DNA of 8,811 nt from Nitrospinaceae bacterium (GTDB lineage Bacteria; Nitrospinota; Nitrospinia; Nitrospinales; Nitrospinaceae): contig JAJDAX010000292.1 of the NCBI GenBank assembly GCA_029261615.1, positions 1 to 8,811 of the forward strand, read 5' to 3'. The notes beneath the pieces are model-generated. The model was not told the DNA's origin. It saw only the letters and a program-made list of their open reading frames with translations, and did not search any database. Made by a program: the position numbers and the translations under genes. Of the stretch, positions 6,284 to 8,811 are shown one piece after another; the stretch's first letter is position 1; each line of letters begins with the position of its first letter.

Positions 6284-7665
6284 ATCCCCCCTCCGAAAAC
6301 TGTGGAATTAATAGCGAAACCCTTCCAAGCCTGGAGTCTTGCGTCGAAAGGGCCTCCCGGCTGATCAGCTCCAAGTTTGGGGTGATCGAAAAAGTTGAGT
6401 TTGAGGATTTGGAACCCGGTGAGCCTGCCGTTTTTTTTGCCCGGACCTTTCCCTCAAAAATGAATCCCCTGAATAATTCTTCATCAATAAACTTTGGAGA
6501 CGCGGTATCCACCAATCGTAACCGCGCTTTAATGAAATCCCTGGGGGAATGTATTGAACGATATTCGTCTGCATTTATTGACGAACAAAAGTTGCTAAAA
6601 GAAAGTTACAGAGGATTAATAGAAAACCATGGGGATGCTGATCCCATTGATCTGGAGGCGATGCAATTTTTTCTCCCAGAACAATATAACTCGCCGGACT
6701 TTCCATTCTCGCCCCTCTCTTCCGACACAAAAATTCATTGGGTCCAATGTGCCCCTTTGGGTGGCGGAAAACCCAAATGGGTTCCTGCCCAATCGGTTTT
6801 TATTCCCTTCCCAGGCAAGGAGTATGGGGATATCTGGTTTTGCGACCAAATTTCTACGGGAATGGCTTGTGGTCCCGATAGAATATCTTCCATATATAAA
6901 GGAATACTGGAAGTCATAGAGCGCGATGCTTTCATGGTGCATTGGCTCAAGGGGATTTCACCGCCTGAAATTGAAATTAACGAAATAAAAAACCCACTGG
7001 CCAGAGAGTTATATGCAGAGTTAATGGAGTTGCCAGTTAAAGCCAAAATGTATTCATTAACTTTGGATATTAATGCCTATGTTTTCCTGATTGTGTTAGA
7101 GAATCAGTCAGGAGTTCCTCCACACACAGTTATGGGGCTGGGTGTGGATTTAGATCCAGAAAAATCATTAATACTTGCACTGGAAGAAACGCTGCTTACC
7201 TTTATTGGAATGGGCCGCTATTCAAGAGCAAAACCAGATTTTTCCCCGGACCCCGACTTCAAAAATTTAACAACTCCCACGCTCCATGCCTTGGCTCATG
7301 CTGTCTGCCCAAATCTTCAATCTTCTCTGGAGTTTTTAAAATCTTCGCCAAAGAAATTAAATTTTGAAGAATTAAAACCTCTGGCTAACATGGGTGATCT
7401 TCAGAATTGCGTGGACTTTCTTACTGAAGAACTTGCGAGACAAAACCTGGAGCCACTCTATTTTGATTTAACCACTGAGGACATAAGTCATGCAGGATTT
7501 AAAGTCGCAAGAGTGGTGATTCCAGGGATGCAGCCCCTTGATATAAATCATAACCATATGCATTTAGGTGTGAACAGATATAGAGAAGTTCCAGAAAAAC
7601 TTGGATTGCAATGCAATTTGGAAAGCGGCAATAGAGCAAATCCGTTTCCTCATGCCTTCCCGTAA
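6280..7665 (+). CDS. YcaO-family TOMM cyclodehydratase (D protein)
   Basis: This 461-residue YcaO enzyme should activate the amide backbone of the precursor with ATP and cyclise Cys and Thr side chains to thiazolines and methyloxazolines, working with the C protein. ATP/Mg-binding acidic motifs typical of the family are visible: SLGECIERYSS (E90, E93), LEVIERDAFMVHW (E211, E214) and ALEETL (E302, E303). Late motifs VARVVIPGMQPLDINH (409-424) and the C-terminal PFPHAFP are also present; azoline-forming YcaOs usually end in a Pro-rich PxPxP-like tail that orders the active site, and here the spacing is altered. The length is normal for a stand-alone D protein. The ATG at 6280 overlaps the C-gene stop (ATGA), with GGGGA a few bases upstream, so the two subunits are translationally coupled. 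Stand-alone YcaO enzymes can instead make thioamides, but the coupled C and B genes argue for azole formation. Confidence 0.95.
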   Translation: MNPPSENCGINSETLPSLESCVERASRLISSKFGVIEKVEFEDLEPGEPAVFFARTFPSKMNPLNNSSSINFGDAVSTNRNRALMKSLGECIERYSSAFIDEQKLLKESYRGLIENHGDADPIDLEAMQFFLPEQYNSPDFPFSPLSSDTKIHWVQCAPLGGGKPKWVPAQSVFIPFPGKEYGDIWFCDQISTGMACGPDRISSIYKGILEVIERDAFMVHWLKGISPPEIEINEIKNPLARELYAELMELPVKAKMYSLTLDINAYVFLIVLENQSGVPPHTVMGLGVDLDPEKSLILALEETLLTFIGMGRYSRAKPDFSPDPDFKNLTTPTLHALAHAVCPNLQSSLEFLKSSPKKLNFEELKPLANMGDLQNCVDFLTEELARQNLEPLYFDLTTEDISHAGFKVARVVIPGMQPLDINHNHMHLGVNRYREVPEKLGLQCNLESGNRANPFPHAFP

Positions 7666-7668
7666 AAA

Positions 7669-7704
7669 CAGGTGACGAAATGAATGCAGGTGACGCAATG
7701 GATG
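7669..7704 (+). repeat. 18-bp tandem duplication carrying ribosome binding site and start codon
   Basis: Two adjacent 18-base units, CAGGTGACGAAATGAATG (7669-7686) and CAGGTGACGCAATGGATG (7687-7704), match at 16 of 18 positions. Each holds an AGGTGA Shine-Dalgarno-like sequence four bases before an ATG (7680 and 7698). The unit length is a multiple of three, so both ATGs are in the same frame of the SagB-type gene. The result is two equivalent initiation sites whose products differ by six N-terminal residues. Confidence 0.85.
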
Positions 7705-8495
7705 ATGACAATATATTAGGCTCTGAAGAGGTTTCAATTTCAGAGTTGTATCATGAGAACACCAAGCTTCATCGTGATACAGGGCATTTGAATTCGCCCA
7801 AGTCAGATTTCTCCCGGGCCGAATTGCGTCGAATGGCCCAGGGCTACAAGAAATACCCCTATGCGAAAACAATAAAGTTGCCGGATGAAGACACATGGCC
7901 AGAAGGCAAGCGGGGATTTGATGAAGTCATCAAAAGTAGAAGGTCGGTGAGGACCTTTGGAGAAACCCCTGTTTCCCTACCTGAACTGTCAAAAATGCTT
8001 TTTCAGACATTTGGAATAACCGGGGAGATTCCTATCCCTGGCGGTGAGGGGCAGCCCTTAAGAACAGCGCCTTCTGGAGGGGCTCTCTACCCTGCGGAGA
8101 TTTATCTTGCTGTTCGAAATGTAGATGGCTTGGAAAAAGGTTTATACCATTATCAAGTTTCAAATCATTCATTGGAAACCCTGAAGATTTTTGACCCCAC
8201 AGAGAAAATGGCGGAGGCATTGTGCGGGCAGGAATATTGCGAACAAGCTTCTATCGTATTTCTTATTTCCGGATTTTTGGCTCGCACAAAGTATAAATAT
8301 GGAGAAAGAGGCTACCGTTACGTTTTGTTGGATATCGGGCACCTTGCCCAGAATTTATATCTTTCCTGCACCGCCCTCGATTTTGGAATCATGACGACCT
8401 GCGGATTTTTTGACGATTTAGTCAATGCGCTTTTAAAACTCGATGGTGACTCGGAAACAATCATGTACGCTGCATTTGTGGGTAGCCAGCGGTAG
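7680..8495 (+). CDS. SagB-type FMN-dependent azoline dehydrogenase (B protein)
   Basis: This 271-residue nitroreductase-fold enzyme should oxidise azolines on the modified peptide to aromatic thiazoles/oxazoles with FMN. Family features include the N-terminal YHENTKLH (24-31), the FMN-phosphate region FDEVIKSRRSVRTFG (80-94), RTAPSGGALYPAEIYLAV (128-145), the GLYHYQVSNHSLETL segment (154-168), and KYGERGYRYVLLDIGHLAQNL (206-226). K206-Y207 is the likely counterpart of the Lys-Tyr pair shown to be catalytic in Bacillus SagB-type enzymes; this alignment is by eye. The C-terminal IMYAAFVG is also typical. The gene follows the YcaO stop by 14 bases and reads in the same direction, as expected for a TOMM operon. 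The start could be 7680 or 7698, each with its own AGGTGA; I give the longer form, but family conservation begins only after about residue 20, so it does not decide between them. Confidence 0.93.
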   Translation: MNAGDAMDDDNILGSEEVSISELYHENTKLHRDTGHLNSPKSDFSRAELRRMAQGYKKYPYAKTIKLPDEDTWPEGKRGFDEVIKSRRSVRTFGETPVSLPELSKMLFQTFGITGEIPIPGGEGQPLRTAPSGGALYPAEIYLAVRNVDGLEKGLYHYQVSNHSLETLKIFDPTEKMAEALCGQEYCEQASIVFLISGFLARTKYKYGERGYRYVLLDIGHLAQNLYLSCTALDFGIMTTCGFFDDLVNALLKLDGDSETIMYAAFVGSQR

Positions 8496-8499
8496 GGCA

Positions 8500-8505
8500 G
8501 GAGGT
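8500..8505 (+). promoter_or_regulatory. Strong ribosome binding site of the last gene
   Basis: GGAGG with the preceding A (AGGAGG is read across 8499-8504 to within one base) lies just before the ATG at 8508. It supports a real gene here and sits 5 bases after the SagB stop, which suggests the gene belongs to the same operon. Confidence 0.75.
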
Positions 8506-8507
8506 TT

Positions 8508-8811
8508 ATGTTTCAATTTAAAGAATCATGGCAACCCGTAATAGATAGCTTAATCCAAATTGATATTAATATTGATGAGTTGCTTTCGGGAGTGAAAGAA
8601 AACTCAAGCATGGAAGAACTAAAAGACTTACAGGAGTTTTCCAGGGTTATTAAAATCTCTTTGAAAGAAATGAAACAAATAATTCAAGGAATCCCATTTG
8701 AAATAAACCAGCTAAAACTACTTTTGGAAATGGCAGATAGTTTGGAAAAGAAGATTGAGAAAAATGAAATTCCAGGCCGTCACCTGCTGCCGGAATACAG
8801 GCGGGAAAAGG
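8508..8811 (+). CDS. Unknown helical protein, 3' part outside window
   Basis: This reading frame opens at an ATG 12 bases after the SagB stop codon, behind a strong Shine-Dalgarno sequence, and stays open for 101 codons to the right edge. The visible sequence begins MFQFKESWQPVIDSL and is soluble, charged and almost entirely helix-forming, with heptad-like stretches (EELKDLQEFSRVIKISLKEM, then LKLLLEMADSLEKKIEK) suggesting a helical bundle or coiled coil. I see no signal peptide, membrane segment, metal motif or catalytic motif, and I do not recognise the family. Its position after SagB makes it a candidate for an accessory, maturation, immunity or scaffold function in the RiPP pathway, or the N-terminal part of a larger protein. 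It is real by start context and composition; its function is open. Confidence 0.75.
   Translation, partial: MFQFKESWQPVIDSLIQIDINIDELLSGVKENSSMEELKDLQEFSRVIKISLKEMKQIIQGIPFEINQLKLLLEMADSLEKKIEKNEIPGRHLLPEYRREK

Noticed and set aside
5653..7046. Minus-strand frames under the C-protein and YcaO genes
   Set aside because: The sense-strand proteins have convincing family motifs throughout; the antisense frames have no start context or homology pattern.
1..8811. CRISPR array, tRNA or rRNA genes, insertion sequence or attachment sites
   Set aside because: No regularly spaced repeats, cloverleaf-like sequence, transposase pattern or terminal inverted repeats were seen; the window is almost fully coding.

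Overview
The window looks like part of a Gram-negative bacterial chromosome with A+T-leaning composition. A TonB-dependent outer-membrane receptor and a YfiR-type periplasmic protein imply an outer membrane. No rRNA or other marker gene fixes the taxon. A marine proteobacterial, Nitrospinota-like or deltaproteobacterial-like source would fit, but that is only an impression. All genes fall into two divergently transcribed blocks that share a 143-base intergenic region (4836-4978).

The left block (minus strand, read from 4835 towards 1) is a compact sensory operon. It encodes a TonB-dependent receptor (4835-2697), a YfiR/DUF4154-family periplasmic protein (2666-2130, GTG start), a membrane histidine kinase with a CHASE8-like periplasmic domain, HAMP, HisKA_2 and HATPase_c (2130-670), and a response regulator with REC and PAS-like domains that runs off the left edge (680-1). 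The last three genes overlap by 1 and 11 bases. The layout suggests a YfiR/YfiN-like periplasmic control unit in which the usual diguanylate cyclase output is replaced by a histidine kinase and response regulator.

The right block (plus strand, from 4979) is a biosynthetic cluster for a thiazole/oxazole-modified microcin (TOMM), also called a linear azol(in)e-containing peptide. It encodes a 70-residue precursor with a small C-terminal Cys/Thr cluster (CCTC), an E1-like leader-binding cyclodehydratase partner (C protein), a YcaO cyclodehydratase (D protein) and a SagB-type FMN azoline dehydrogenase (B protein). A helical protein of unknown function follows and is cut by the right edge. The order is A-C-D-B-unknown. 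The C protein should bind the leader and present the core to YcaO, which would use ATP to cyclise Cys/Thr to azolines. SagB would then oxidise these to azoles. No exporter, leader protease or immunity gene is visible; they may lie beyond 8811.

Points worth a second look are the unfamiliar precursor with its contiguous CCTC core, a probable attenuator hairpin between the precursor gene and the enzyme genes, an 18-bp tandem duplication that doubles the ribosome binding site and start codon of the SagB gene, the CHASE8/YfiR histidine kinase system, and the head-to-head pairing of a TonB receptor/signalling operon with a RiPP cluster.
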